From Candidatus Tidjanibacter gallistercoris (GTDB lineage: Bacteria > Bacteroidota > Bacteroidia > Bacteroidales > Rikenellaceae), in contig DXFY01000045.1 of NCBI GenBank assembly GCA_019114205.1, forward strand, positions 1 through 64,000: a stretch of DNA of 64,000 nt, read 5' to 3'. This document shows, piece by piece, positions 41,089 through 49,870 of this stretch. The stretch's first letter is position 1. Every line of letters begins with the position of its first letter. The position numbers were made by a program, and so were the translations under genes. The notes beneath the pieces are model-generated. The model was not told the DNA's origin. It did not search any database and was given only the letters and a program-made list of their open reading frames with translations.

Positions 41089-42207
41089 ATGGCAGACAGG
41101 AAAAAGATAAAATTTCCGGGGTTCAAGATACTCGACGGGTACATAACCCGTAAATTTCTCGGCACCTACGTGTTCGCCATCGCGCTCATCATCGTCATCG
41201 TCGTCGTGTTCGACGCGGTGGAGAAGATGGACGACTTCATCACCACGAAAGCCTCGCTCAAATCCGTCGCGCTGGACTACTACCTCAACTTCATCCCCTA
41301 TTTCATCAACCAGTTCAGCGGTCTGTTCACCTTCATCGCCGTCATCTTCTTCACTTCGAAGATGGCCTACCAGACGGAAATCATCGCCATTCTGTCGAGC
41401 GGCGTCAGTTTCCGCAGGCTCATGTGGCCCTATTTCCTCTCGGCCATACTCATCACCCTGCTCTCGCTCAGCCTCAACCTGTGGGTGATACCCAGCGCCA
41501 ATGCGCGGCGGGTGGAGTTCGAGCGGGACCACCTCACCAAGAATGCCTACATCCGCTACGACCGGCACATCTACCGGCAGGTCTATCCCGGAACGTTCGC
41601 CTACATACGCGGGTACAACGGCACCACGGAAAAGGCCTCCTACCTCGCCATAGAGAAATACGACGGCAACCGCATGGTGGCCTCGCTCGAAGCCTCGGAC
41701 GTGAAGTTCGACCCCGACACCAGACACTGGACCGCAACGAAATACATGACGCGCACGTTCGACGAACACAACGTCGAACGCCTCGAAAAGAAGGAGAAAC
41801 TCGACACGATGATAAACCTCGACGTGCTGGAACTCGGCAAACTGGAAGACATCATCCAGACCATGAGCATCGGCCAGTTGAACCGGTTCATCACGGAACA
41901 GAAAGAGAAAGGTTCGGACATGGTCTCGACGTTCGAGGTGGAACGGCAGAACCGCTTCGCCTACCCGATGGCCACGTTCGTACTCACGGTCATCGGCGTT
42001 TCGCTCTCCTCGCGCAAGGTGCGCGGCGGGACGGGGCTGCACATCGGCGTAGGTATCGGACTCTGCTTCACCTACATTCTCGTGTGCAGGTTCGCTGCCG
42101 AATTCGCCAAGAGCAGCACGTTCTTCTCCCCCATCCTGCTCGTCTGGCTCCCGGACATCTTCTACGCCTTCATCGCCCTTTATCTGTACAAAAAAGCGCC
42201 CAAATAA
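41089..42207 (+). CDS. LptF/LptG family (YjgP/YjgQ) permease
   Basis: DGYITRKFLGTYVFAIALIIVIVVVFD; FAYPMATFVLTVIGVSLSSRKVRGG. Confidence 0.9.
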   Translation: MADRKKIKFPGFKILDGYITRKFLGTYVFAIALIIVIVVVFDAVEKMDDFITTKASLKSVALDYYLNFIPYFINQFSGLFTFIAVIFFTSKMAYQTEIIAILSSGVSFRRLMWPYFLSAILITLLSLSLNLWVIPSANARRVEFERDHLTKNAYIRYDRHIYRQVYPGTFAYIRGYNGTTEKASYLAIEKYDGNRMVASLEASDVKFDPDTRHWTATKYMTRTFDEHNVERLEKKEKLDTMINLDVLELGKLEDIIQTMSIGQLNRFITEQKEKGSDMVSTFEVERQNRFAYPMATFVLTVIGVSLSSRKVRGGTGLHIGVGIGLCFTYILVCRFAAEFAKSSTFFSPILLVWLPDIFYAFIALYLYKKAPK

Positions 42208-42326
42208 CGCTCTTTCCGTGCCGCATGCGCTACTTCATGGCGCAACTCGAAAGTAACAAAATGACAGCGGCGGGGCGTCTTTTGTAATTTTTCGTAGCAG
42301 AAAGGACATTTACACATAAAAATGGC

Positions 42327-42334
42327 TACATTTG
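42327..42334 (+). promoter_or_regulatory. -7 element upstream of aspA
   Basis: TACATTTG matches TAnnTTTG, 73 nt upstream of the ATG. Confidence 0.5.
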
Positions 42335-42406
42335 CGAAATTAGAAGATTCACAATCCGATAATCGATAATCGACATACGGGTTCTTTAAATTAACCGCAT
42401 TTTATT

Positions 42407-43840
42407 ATGGACATCACGACCGCCCGGCTTTCGGGCAAAACACGAGAAGAACACGACCTGATAGGCAATATGCAGGTTCCGGAAGAATACTATTTCGGCG
42501 TGCAAACGATGCGTGCCATGGAGAACTTCCACATCAGCCGCGTACGGCTGAGTTTTTTCCCGGAAATCATCAAGGCTCTCGCCGATGTGAAGGAAGCCGC
42601 CGCCCTGGCCAACCGCGACCTGGGGCTGCTCGATGAAAAGACCGCCCAGGCCATCGTGGACGCATGCCGCCTGGTACGCGACGGCAAGTTCGACGACCAG
42701 TTCGTCGTGGACATGGTACAGGGAGGTGCGGGTACCTCGACCAACATGAACGCCAACGAAGTCATCGCCAACGTAGCGCTCGAACTGCTGGGCCACCGGA
42801 AAGGCGAATACCGCTACTGCCACCCCAACAACCACGTAAACCTGTCGCAGTCCACCAACGATGCCTATCCCACGGCCATGAAGATAGCGCTCATCCGGAG
42901 CATCGCCAAGATGGAAGATTCGCTCAAGCAGCTCGTGGACGCATTCCGCGCCAAAGGCGTAGAATTTGCCGACGTCATCAAGATGGGCCGCACCCAATTG
43001 CAGGACGCCGTGCCGATGACGCTGGGCCAGGAATTCGAAGCCTATGCCGCCAACCTGACCGAGGAGATGGAACGTCTGGAACAGAACTACAAGCTGTTCT
43101 ACGAAATGAACATGGGCGCGACGGCAATCGGTACGGGTATCAACGCCGACCCCGACTATCCGGCCATCTGCGAGAAATACCTGCGCGAAATCACGGGGCT
43201 GCCGATGGTAGTGGCCTCCAACATGATTGAGGCGACGAACGACACGGGAGCATTCGTCATGAACTCTTCGGCACTCAAGCGGCTCGCCGTGAAACTCTCC
43301 AAGATATGCAACGACCTGCGCCTGCTTTCGTCGGGTCCCCGTTGCGGGCTGAACGAAATCAACCTGCCGCCCCGCCAGCCGGGTTCGTCCATCATGCCGG
43401 GCAAGGTCAATCCGGTCATTCCGGAAGTGGTGAACCAGGTGGCATTCCGCGTCATAGGCAACGACCTGACCGTCACGATGGCGGCGGAAGCGGGGCAGCT
43501 CGAACTGAACGTCATGGAGCCCATCATCGTACACTGCCTCTTCGAGAGCATCGAAATGCTGGCCAATGCGATGAACACCCTCCGCGAGAAGTGCGTGACG
43601 GGCATCACCGCCAACAAGGAAGTATGCCGCAACATGGTATACAACAGCATCGGTCTCGTTACGGCGCTCAACCCCTACCTCGGCTACGAAACTTCGACCA
43701 TGCTCGCCAAAGAAGCGCTCACCAGCGGCAAGGGTATTTACGACCTCGTTCTCGAACACAAGCTCATGAGTCAGGAGGAGCTGGACAACATCCTGCGTCC
43801 GGAGAACATGGTAAAACCGAGGAAATTCCTCAAAAAATAA
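42407..43840 (+). CDS. aspA: aspartate ammonia-lyase
   Basis: GSSIMPGKVNPVIPEVVNQV signature; VQGGAGTSTNMNANEVIAN. Confidence 0.95.
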   Translation: MDITTARLSGKTREEHDLIGNMQVPEEYYFGVQTMRAMENFHISRVRLSFFPEIIKALADVKEAAALANRDLGLLDEKTAQAIVDACRLVRDGKFDDQFVVDMVQGGAGTSTNMNANEVIANVALELLGHRKGEYRYCHPNNHVNLSQSTNDAYPTAMKIALIRSIAKMEDSLKQLVDAFRAKGVEFADVIKMGRTQLQDAVPMTLGQEFEAYAANLTEEMERLEQNYKLFYEMNMGATAIGTGINADPDYPAICEKYLREITGLPMVVASNMIEATNDTGAFVMNSSALKRLAVKLSKICNDLRLLSSGPRCGLNEINLPPRQPGSSIMPGKVNPVIPEVVNQVAFRVIGNDLTVTMAAEAGQLELNVMEPIIVHCLFESIEMLANAMNTLREKCVTGITANKEVCRNMVYNSIGLVTALNPYLGYETSTMLAKEALTSGKGIYDLVLEHKLMSQEELDNILRPENMVKPRKFLKK

Positions 43841-43860
43841 ACATCTTACCGTATGCAACG

Positions 43861-43894
43861 AAAAGCGGGGAAGTTTCGACTTCCCCGCTTTTTT
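43861..43894 (+). terminator. terminator of aspA
   Basis: AAAAGCGGGGAAGT-TTCG-ACTTCCCCGCTTTTTT. Confidence 0.9.
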
Positions 43895-43999
43895 ATCGGT
43901 TTTCCGCTCCGGTGCGCCGCGCCAACGGAACTATGTACTGCAAACCGTCCCCGTGTACCGCCGGCAAACAGCGCACCTTAACTGCAAAACAACGACAGG

Positions 44000-44995
44000 C
44001 TAATCCGCCGCACGACGCCCGGCATAGTAAGCCTGTACCCGACGGGCGACATTGTGCCGCAAATTGCCGAAATAGATGTTCAGTTCCTGTACATGGTAGT
44101 TCCCTTCGGGAGCTATCGCCTCAATCTCAGGCATGAAACAGGCCGCCGGGTCGAGCCCCTCCACCACAAGCGTATGGTACGTCGTATCGATACGTGCCGA
44201 AACGGGAGCGATTCGAGCGACCGTACCGTCCGGATTCAGGAACACGGTACCACGGTTCTCTTCCGGCAGGGAAGGCCGGTCGTCCGTGCGCCAGTTCAGG
44301 GGATTGATACAGACACGGTTGCGGCGGAACAGCGACGAAACGGCCGCAGTATCGGCCACGCTGTTGAAACATACCGCCACGCCCGTGTCGAGCGAATCGG
44401 CTGCGGGCACCAGAAACCGGGCCCCAGCCAGGTCATCTTCCGTAATTTCGTACCCGACTGCATAGGCCGCCACCAACCGTTCGTACGACCGGGCATCCAT
44501 TCGTGTCTTGAGCAGTTCGATGATGCATTTGGCCCCCTGGCTGTGCCCCGCCAGGACGAACGGACGGCCGTCGTTGAGCTTTTCGAGGTAATAGTCGAAC
44601 GCGCGCGCCACATCCTCCATCGCCGTCGCGAACCGTCGCTCGATGACCGAATCCGGCTCGAACCACGACTCCATCGTAATCTGACGATAGTAAGGCGCAT
44701 AAAACCGGTTCCCGGCAGCGAATACCCGTTCGGCCAGCTTCAGGGGTTCCTGCAGGTTGCCGCGTTGTGTTTCATCGTACACATCCATCAGCCACCGGGC
44801 GTTTCCGTCCTCGTCCGTCCAGCCCCAGTTGCAGGTAGGCGCTACATAAAACACATCCGCATTCGTCTCCGTTGGGGCCGCACCGCCCGTGCACCACATC
44901 GCGGGATTGCCGTAATCCGGCTTTTCGTTTGCCTTCCCGCTGCGGCAGCTTTCCGCCGCAAGACCAGATGCAGAGGCATGCCAGCAGGCGGACAA
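44000..44995 (-). CDS. DUF3089-like alpha/beta hydrolase, 5' end disrupted
   Basis: GHSQGAK nucleophile elbow; KPDYGNPAMW...ADVFYVAPTCNWGW; starts only at TTG, with a signal peptide in another frame. Confidence 0.7.
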   Translation of the reverse strand: MSACWHASASGLAAESCRSGKANEKPDYGNPAMWCTGGAAPTETNADVFYVAPTCNWGWTDEDGNARWLMDVYDETQRGNLQEPLKLAERVFAAGNRFYAPYYRQITMESWFEPDSVIERRFATAMEDVARAFDYYLEKLNDGRPFVLAGHSQGAKCIIELLKTRMDARSYERLVAAYAVGYEITEDDLAGARFLVPAADSLDTGVAVCFNSVADTAAVSSLFRRNRVCINPLNWRTDDRPSLPEENRGTVFLNPDGTVARIAPVSARIDTTYHTLVVEGLDPAACFMPEIEAIAPEGNYHVQELNIYFGNLRHNVARRVQAYYAGRRAAD

Positions 44996-45022
44996 ATATT
45001 CCGCTTTTTATAATGATGTAAA

Positions 45023-45059
45023 AAAGCGGGACAGCAACATCGCCGCCCCGCTCCGCTTT
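45023..45059 (-). terminator. terminator of pckA
   Basis: Minus strand AAAGCGGAGCGGG...CCCGCTTTTTT. Confidence 0.6.
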
Positions 45060-45076
45060 ATGACTTGAAAGGAACT

Positions 45077-46690
45077 TTATTTCAATTTCGGACCGGCTGC
45101 GACGAGCGACTTGCCTTCCGCATTGCCCGTAAATTTCTCGAAGTTCTTGATGAACCTGCCGGCAAGGTCTTCCGCCCTCCTGTTCCACTCGACCGCGTCA
45201 GCATAGGTATCGCGCGGGTCGAGAATGGCGGGGTCTACGCCCGGAAGCGCGGTCGGTACCGTGAAGTCGAAATAAGGTATCTGCTTGGTCGGTGTCTTGT
45301 CTATCGAACCGTCGAGGATGGCATCGATAATACCGCGGGTATCCTTGATGGAGATACGCTTGCCCGTACCGTTCCAGCCGGTGTTCACGAGGTATGCCTT
45401 GGCGCCGGATTTCTCCATGCGTTTCACCAGTTCTTCGCCGTATTTGGTCGGGTGCAGCGAAAGGAACGCTGCGCCGAAGCAGGCCGAGAAGGTCGGAGTC
45501 GGTTCTGTGATACCGCGTTCGGTACCGGCGAGCTTGGCGGTGAAGCCCGAAAGGAAATAATATTTCGTCTGTTCCGGAGTCAGTATCGACACGGGCGGCA
45601 GTACGCCGAACGCATCGGCCGAAAGGAAGATGACACGCTGTGCGGCCGGCCCCTTCGATACCGGTTTCACGATGTTGTTGATGAAATAAATCGGATAGGA
45701 AACACGGGTATTCTCGGTTACGCTCTTGTCGGCGAAATCGATATGGCCGTCCTTGTCCACCGTCACGTTCTCCAGCAGCGCATCGCGTTTGATGGCATTC
45801 CAAATGTCCGGTTCGCTCTCCTTGTCGAGGTTGATGACCTTCGCATAGCAGCCGCCTTCGAAGTTGAAGACGCCCTCGTCGTCCCAACCGTGTTCGTCGT
45901 CACCGATGAGCAAACGCTTCGGGTCGGTCGAAAGAGTGGTCTTGCCCGTACCGGACAGGCCGAAGAAGACCGCCGTATTCTTGCCCTCCTTGTCGGTATT
46001 GGCCGAACAGTGCATCGAAGCGATGCCCTTGAGCGGCAGCAGATAGTTCATGTAGGAGAACATGCCCTTCTTCATCTCGCCGCCGTACCACGTGTTGATG
46101 ATGACCTGCACTTTCTCGGTGAGGTTGAATACCACGGCCGTTTCGGAATTGAGACCGAGTTCCTTGTAGTTCGTCACCTTGGCCTTCGATGCGTTCATCA
46201 CCACGAAATCGGGTTCGCCGTAGTTTTCGAGCTCTTCCTCGGTGGGACGGATGAACATGTTCTTCACGAAATGGGCCTGCCAGGCCACCTCCATGATGAA
46301 ACGTATCTTCAGACGGGTATTCTCGTTGGCGCCGCAGAAGGTATCCATGACGAAAAGCCTCTTTCCGGAGAGCTCTTCCGTAGCTATCCTCTTGACCTCT
46401 TTCCAGGTTGCTTCGGTGACCGGTTTGTTGTCGTTTTTGTACTCGTCGCTCGTCCACCAGATGGTATCGCGCGTGGTGTCGTCCATGACGAAGAACTTGT
46501 CCTTGGGCGAACGGCCGGTATATTCGCCGGTCATCACGTTCACCGCGCCGGTATCGGTAAGCTGCCCCCGTTCGTAACCGGTGAGAGCCGGATTCATCTC
46601 CTCTTCGAAAAGCTGTTCGTAAGACGGATTGTACACAATCTCCGGAGTTCCGGTGATGCCGTACTTGGTCAAATCAATCTTCTTTGCCAT
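45077..46690 (-). CDS. pckA: phosphoenolpyruvate carboxykinase (ATP)
   Basis: [37 protein letters not shown]. Confidence 0.96.
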   Translation of the reverse strand: MAKKIDLTKYGITGTPEIVYNPSYEQLFEEEMNPALTGYERGQLTDTGAVNVMTGEYTGRSPKDKFFVMDDTTRDTIWWTSDEYKNDNKPVTEATWKEVKRIATEELSGKRLFVMDTFCGANENTRLKIRFIMEVAWQAHFVKNMFIRPTEEELENYGEPDFVVMNASKAKVTNYKELGLNSETAVVFNLTEKVQVIINTWYGGEMKKGMFSYMNYLLPLKGIASMHCSANTDKEGKNTAVFFGLSGTGKTTLSTDPKRLLIGDDEHGWDDEGVFNFEGGCYAKVINLDKESEPDIWNAIKRDALLENVTVDKDGHIDFADKSVTENTRVSYPIYFINNIVKPVSKGPAAQRVIFLSADAFGVLPPVSILTPEQTKYYFLSGFTAKLAGTERGITEPTPTFSACFGAAFLSLHPTKYGEELVKRMEKSGAKAYLVNTGWNGTGKRISIKDTRGIIDAILDGSIDKTPTKQIPYFDFTVPTALPGVDPAILDPRDTYADAVEWNRRAEDLAGRFIKNFEKFTGNAEGKSLVAAGPKLK

Positions 46691-46803
46691 AATCTACTGT
46701 ATGTTATGTGTTTGTATCGCAATCATCCGTTCGCGGACGCATGGGCGGTCTGCAGCGTTCCGCTCCCCTTCCACGGTCATATAACTGTTTTTCGGGAAAA
46801 TTA

Positions 46804-46834
46804 TTGTTAGCACACTAACAACGGCGCAAAGATA
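46804..46834 (-). promoter_or_regulatory. pckA promoter with a palindrome at the presumed start site
   Basis: TATCTTTG (minus strand, 46827-46834) next to TTGTTAG-CACA-CTAACAA (46804-46821). Confidence 0.55.
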
Positions 46835-47051
46835 TGCAATAATTCCGTCCGCGGTACGAAAAAGCGGTGCGTAACCCGACTTTTTTTAGCGATGCCGGCA
46901 CTGTACGACCCGCAGACCGCCGGCGTCCGCATACCGAAACCGGCGACCGGCGTATTCCCGCCCACCGTTGTCATTGTCATGGTTTTTTGCTAACTTTCGC
47001 ACGTTTTTCGCGCTGACCTTCAACGAATAATTACACTCATACGAGCAAGAC

Positions 47052-48185
47052 ATGTCCGCATTGTACATCCACATTCCGTTTTGCAAAACACGCTGTAACT
47101 ATTGCGATTTTTACAAAAGCACATCGTGTGCCAAAACCGAAGCCTATATCGCGGCCCTCGAACGGGAAATGGACTACCGGCGGGACTTCTTCGGGAATAC
47201 GCCGGTCGAAACGGTTTTCTTCGGCGGCGGCACCCCGTCGCTCCTGCCGCCGGCCGTACTGCAGCGCATCATCGACAAGGCCCGTTCCCTGTGGAACCTG
47301 AGCGGCGTCAAGGAAATCACGGCGGAAGTCAATCCCGACGACATCACGGAGCCGTATCTCGACCGGCTCGCCGAGACGGACATCAACAGGCTGAGCTTCG
47401 GGGTACAGTCGTTCATCGACCGCGACCTGAAGCTGCTCGGCAGACGGCACACCGCCGGGCAGGCCATCGACGCCATCCGGCTGGCTCAGGCAAAAGGGTT
47501 CTCGAACATCTCCTTGGACCTGATATTCGGCATTCCGGGCATGTCGTTGCGCGAATGGGAGAACAACGTATTGCGGGCGGTCATCATGAAGGTGCAGCAC
47601 ATCTCCGCATACTGCCTGACCATCGCCGACAACACCGCGTTCGGAAAGATGCAGGAGGAGGGAACGCTGGCGCCCGCCAGCGACGAAATGTGCGAAAACC
47701 AGTTTCTCATCGCCCACCGCATCCTGACCGACAGCGGTTTCTGCCACTACGAAATTTCCAACTATGCCCTGGGCGAGAAACGGCGTTCCATGCACAACTG
47801 GGCCTACTGGTGCGGCGGAACCTACCTCGGCCTCGGCCCTTCGGCCCACTCCTACGACGGCAACGAGCGCATATACGGCATCAACGACGTGGACCGATAC
47901 ATCGAACTGGCCGGAACCGACCGGATTTACGGCCGTGAAATCCTTTCGCGCATCGACAAATACAACGAATACGTCATGACTGCCCTGCGGACCGACTACG
48001 GCGTTCGCCGCGATGTCCTTTCGGAACGGTTCGGGTTCAAGAGGCTGCTCTATTTCGAATACTGCGCCGGAAAGTTCCTCGAAAACGGAACGATGGTCCG
48101 CGACGGCAATGTATACCGAATCCCGCCCGAAAAGCTGATGATATCCAACAGCATCATCAGCGACCTTTTCTACATCGAGGAATAA
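47052..48185 (+). CDS. hemW: radical SAM HemW-like (coproporphyrinogen III oxidase family) protein
   Basis: LYIHIPFCKTRCNYCDFYK CxxxCxxC motif; VFFGGGTPSLL; GLGPSAHSY. Confidence 0.92.
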   Translation: MSALYIHIPFCKTRCNYCDFYKSTSCAKTEAYIAALEREMDYRRDFFGNTPVETVFFGGGTPSLLPPAVLQRIIDKARSLWNLSGVKEITAEVNPDDITEPYLDRLAETDINRLSFGVQSFIDRDLKLLGRRHTAGQAIDAIRLAQAKGFSNISLDLIFGIPGMSLREWENNVLRAVIMKVQHISAYCLTIADNTAFGKMQEEGTLAPASDEMCENQFLIAHRILTDSGFCHYEISNYALGEKRRSMHNWAYWCGGTYLGLGPSAHSYDGNERIYGINDVDRYIELAGTDRIYGREILSRIDKYNEYVMTALRTDYGVRRDVLSERFGFKRLLYFEYCAGKFLENGTMVRDGNVYRIPPEKLMISNSIISDLFYIEE

Positions 48186-48356
48186 TGCCGCGGGCCGCCC
48201 CGTGTCGCAGCGCTTCGGGCGGCATAGAACGAGCGACATCTTTCCCATCCCGCCGGAACCGTCGCTCCCGCCTTTCCGGAAAACGTGCGGCGCGGCACCG
48301 CTCCCACTGATAAGCGCCCGTGCACAGGCACGGGATGAATCTTCAAAAACGAACGC

Positions 48357-48935
48357 ATGTTCCCTTACATCGAAACGGAACGGCTGCACCTGCGGCCGTT
48401 CGCCGAACAGGATGCGAAAGCCCTGCCGGACATTCTGGGCGCCCCCGAAGTGAATACGTTTCTGCCCATGTTCCCGCTGAAAAATCCGGAAGAAGCCGAG
48501 GCGTACCTGCACAGGAAACTCGCTGCGCTGCGTTCCGGCGAATCGCTTTTATACGAGGCCGTCTGCCTGAAAGGCAGCGATGTGCCCGTCGGTTATGTCC
48601 ACGTAAGCGGCGATGGAAGCCATGATTTGGGGTACGGACTCCGGAAAGCGTTCTGGCACCGGGGCTTGTGTACGGAAGCCTGCCGGCCCGTTATCGACCG
48701 GCTTCGGCGAGACGGCCTCCCTTATATCACGGCGACCCACGACGTGAACAATCCGAGAAGCGGGAATGTCATGCAGGCCATAGGCATGAAATACCGTTAC
48801 TCGTACCGGGAACTCTGGCAGCCCAAAAACATCCCGGTCGTCTTCCGCATGTATCAACTCAATCTCGACGGACAGGAAGAACGGATTTACGACGAATATC
48901 GGAATAGATATCCGCATTTCATAGAGGAACTCTGA
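48357..48935 (+). CDS. GNAT family N-acetyltransferase (RimJ/RimL-like)
   Basis: IETERLHLRPFAEQDAKALPDIL; LGYGLRKAFWHRGLCTEA; HDVNNPRSGNVMQAIGMKY. Confidence 0.88.
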   Translation: MFPYIETERLHLRPFAEQDAKALPDILGAPEVNTFLPMFPLKNPEEAEAYLHRKLAALRSGESLLYEAVCLKGSDVPVGYVHVSGDGSHDLGYGLRKAFWHRGLCTEACRPVIDRLRRDGLPYITATHDVNNPRSGNVMQAIGMKYRYSYRELWQPKNIPVVFRMYQLNLDGQEERIYDEYRNRYPHFIEEL

Positions 48936-49040
48936 CCTGCCGCAAAACCATCGTCCTCCATTCCTTGCCACACAACGCTTTTCAGGCAGCGGTACGGCAG
49001 CCACGAACCGGCAACATCCCGTACCGCATGTTCCCGTCCC

Positions 49041-49651
49041 CGCAACAGCACGACACACACGATGATTCCGAATACCTCCTCCGGCTACCTGTTCCCGGTG
49101 CTCCGGCTAACGGCACACAGGATGCACACAGCCCACAACGACACGACACACGCCAGGGGTTCCGAATACCTCCTCCGACCGCCCATTCCCGGTGCTCCGG
49201 CCAACGGCACACTGGATGCACACAGCCCACAACGACACGACACACGCCAGGGGTTCCGAATACCTCCTCCGACCGCCTGTTCCCGGAGCTCCGGCCAAAC
49301 GGCACACTGGATGCGCACAGCCAACAACTGCACGACACACGCCACGGGTTCCGATTACCTCCTCCGACCGCCTGTTCCCGGTGCTCCGGCCAAGCGGCAC
49401 ACTGGATGCGCGCAGCAAACAACTGCACGACAAACACGACGGTTCCGAATACCTCCTCCGGCTACCTGTTCCCGGTACTCCGACCAACGGCACACTGGAT
49501 GCGCACAGCAAACAATTGCACGACACACACGACAGTTCCGATTACCTCCTCCGACCGCCTGTTCCCGGTGCTCCGGCCAAACGGCACACTGGATGCGCAC
49601 AGCAAACAACTGCACGACAAACACGACGGTTCCGGAATACCGGCAGGAACG
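49041..49651. repeat. ~94-bp intergenic tandem repeat, six full units plus partial ends
   Basis: Units begin at 49066, 49160, 49254, 49349, 49443, 49536 and 49630 (partial) with TTCCG(A/T)(A/T)TACCTCCTCCG; unit lengths 94, 94, 95, 94, 93, 94. Confidence 0.95.
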
Positions 49652-49795
49652 ATTTTCAGTTCCGTCGAGAAAACGCTTCACGGAACGGCATCATTTCCGA
49701 TTGCACTCTGCCAACGGGTTACTGTCCGGCCGGCGGCCCCTCCTTGCCGCACGATTCCGCAGCCGGCACCCTGCGGCTGCCCGCAGTACAGGAAC

Positions 49796-49835
49796 GAGAC
49801 GAGGGGTGCGGCAATCTTGCCGTACCCCTCGTCTC
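49796..49835 (-). terminator. terminator of the acyl-CoA dehydrogenase/etf cluster
   Basis: GAGACGAGGGGTGCGGCAA-TC-TTGCCGTACCCCTCGTCTC, 19-bp stem with one G-T pair. Confidence 0.65.
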
Positions 49836-49870
49836 AATCGGCCGCGCTTTTCGCACGACCGCTCCTTATC

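Noticed and set aside
49041-49651. Tandem array considered as a CRISPR
   Set aside because: Units are contiguous ~94-bp near-identical copies with no short-repeat/unique-spacer alternation, and no cas genes are nearby.
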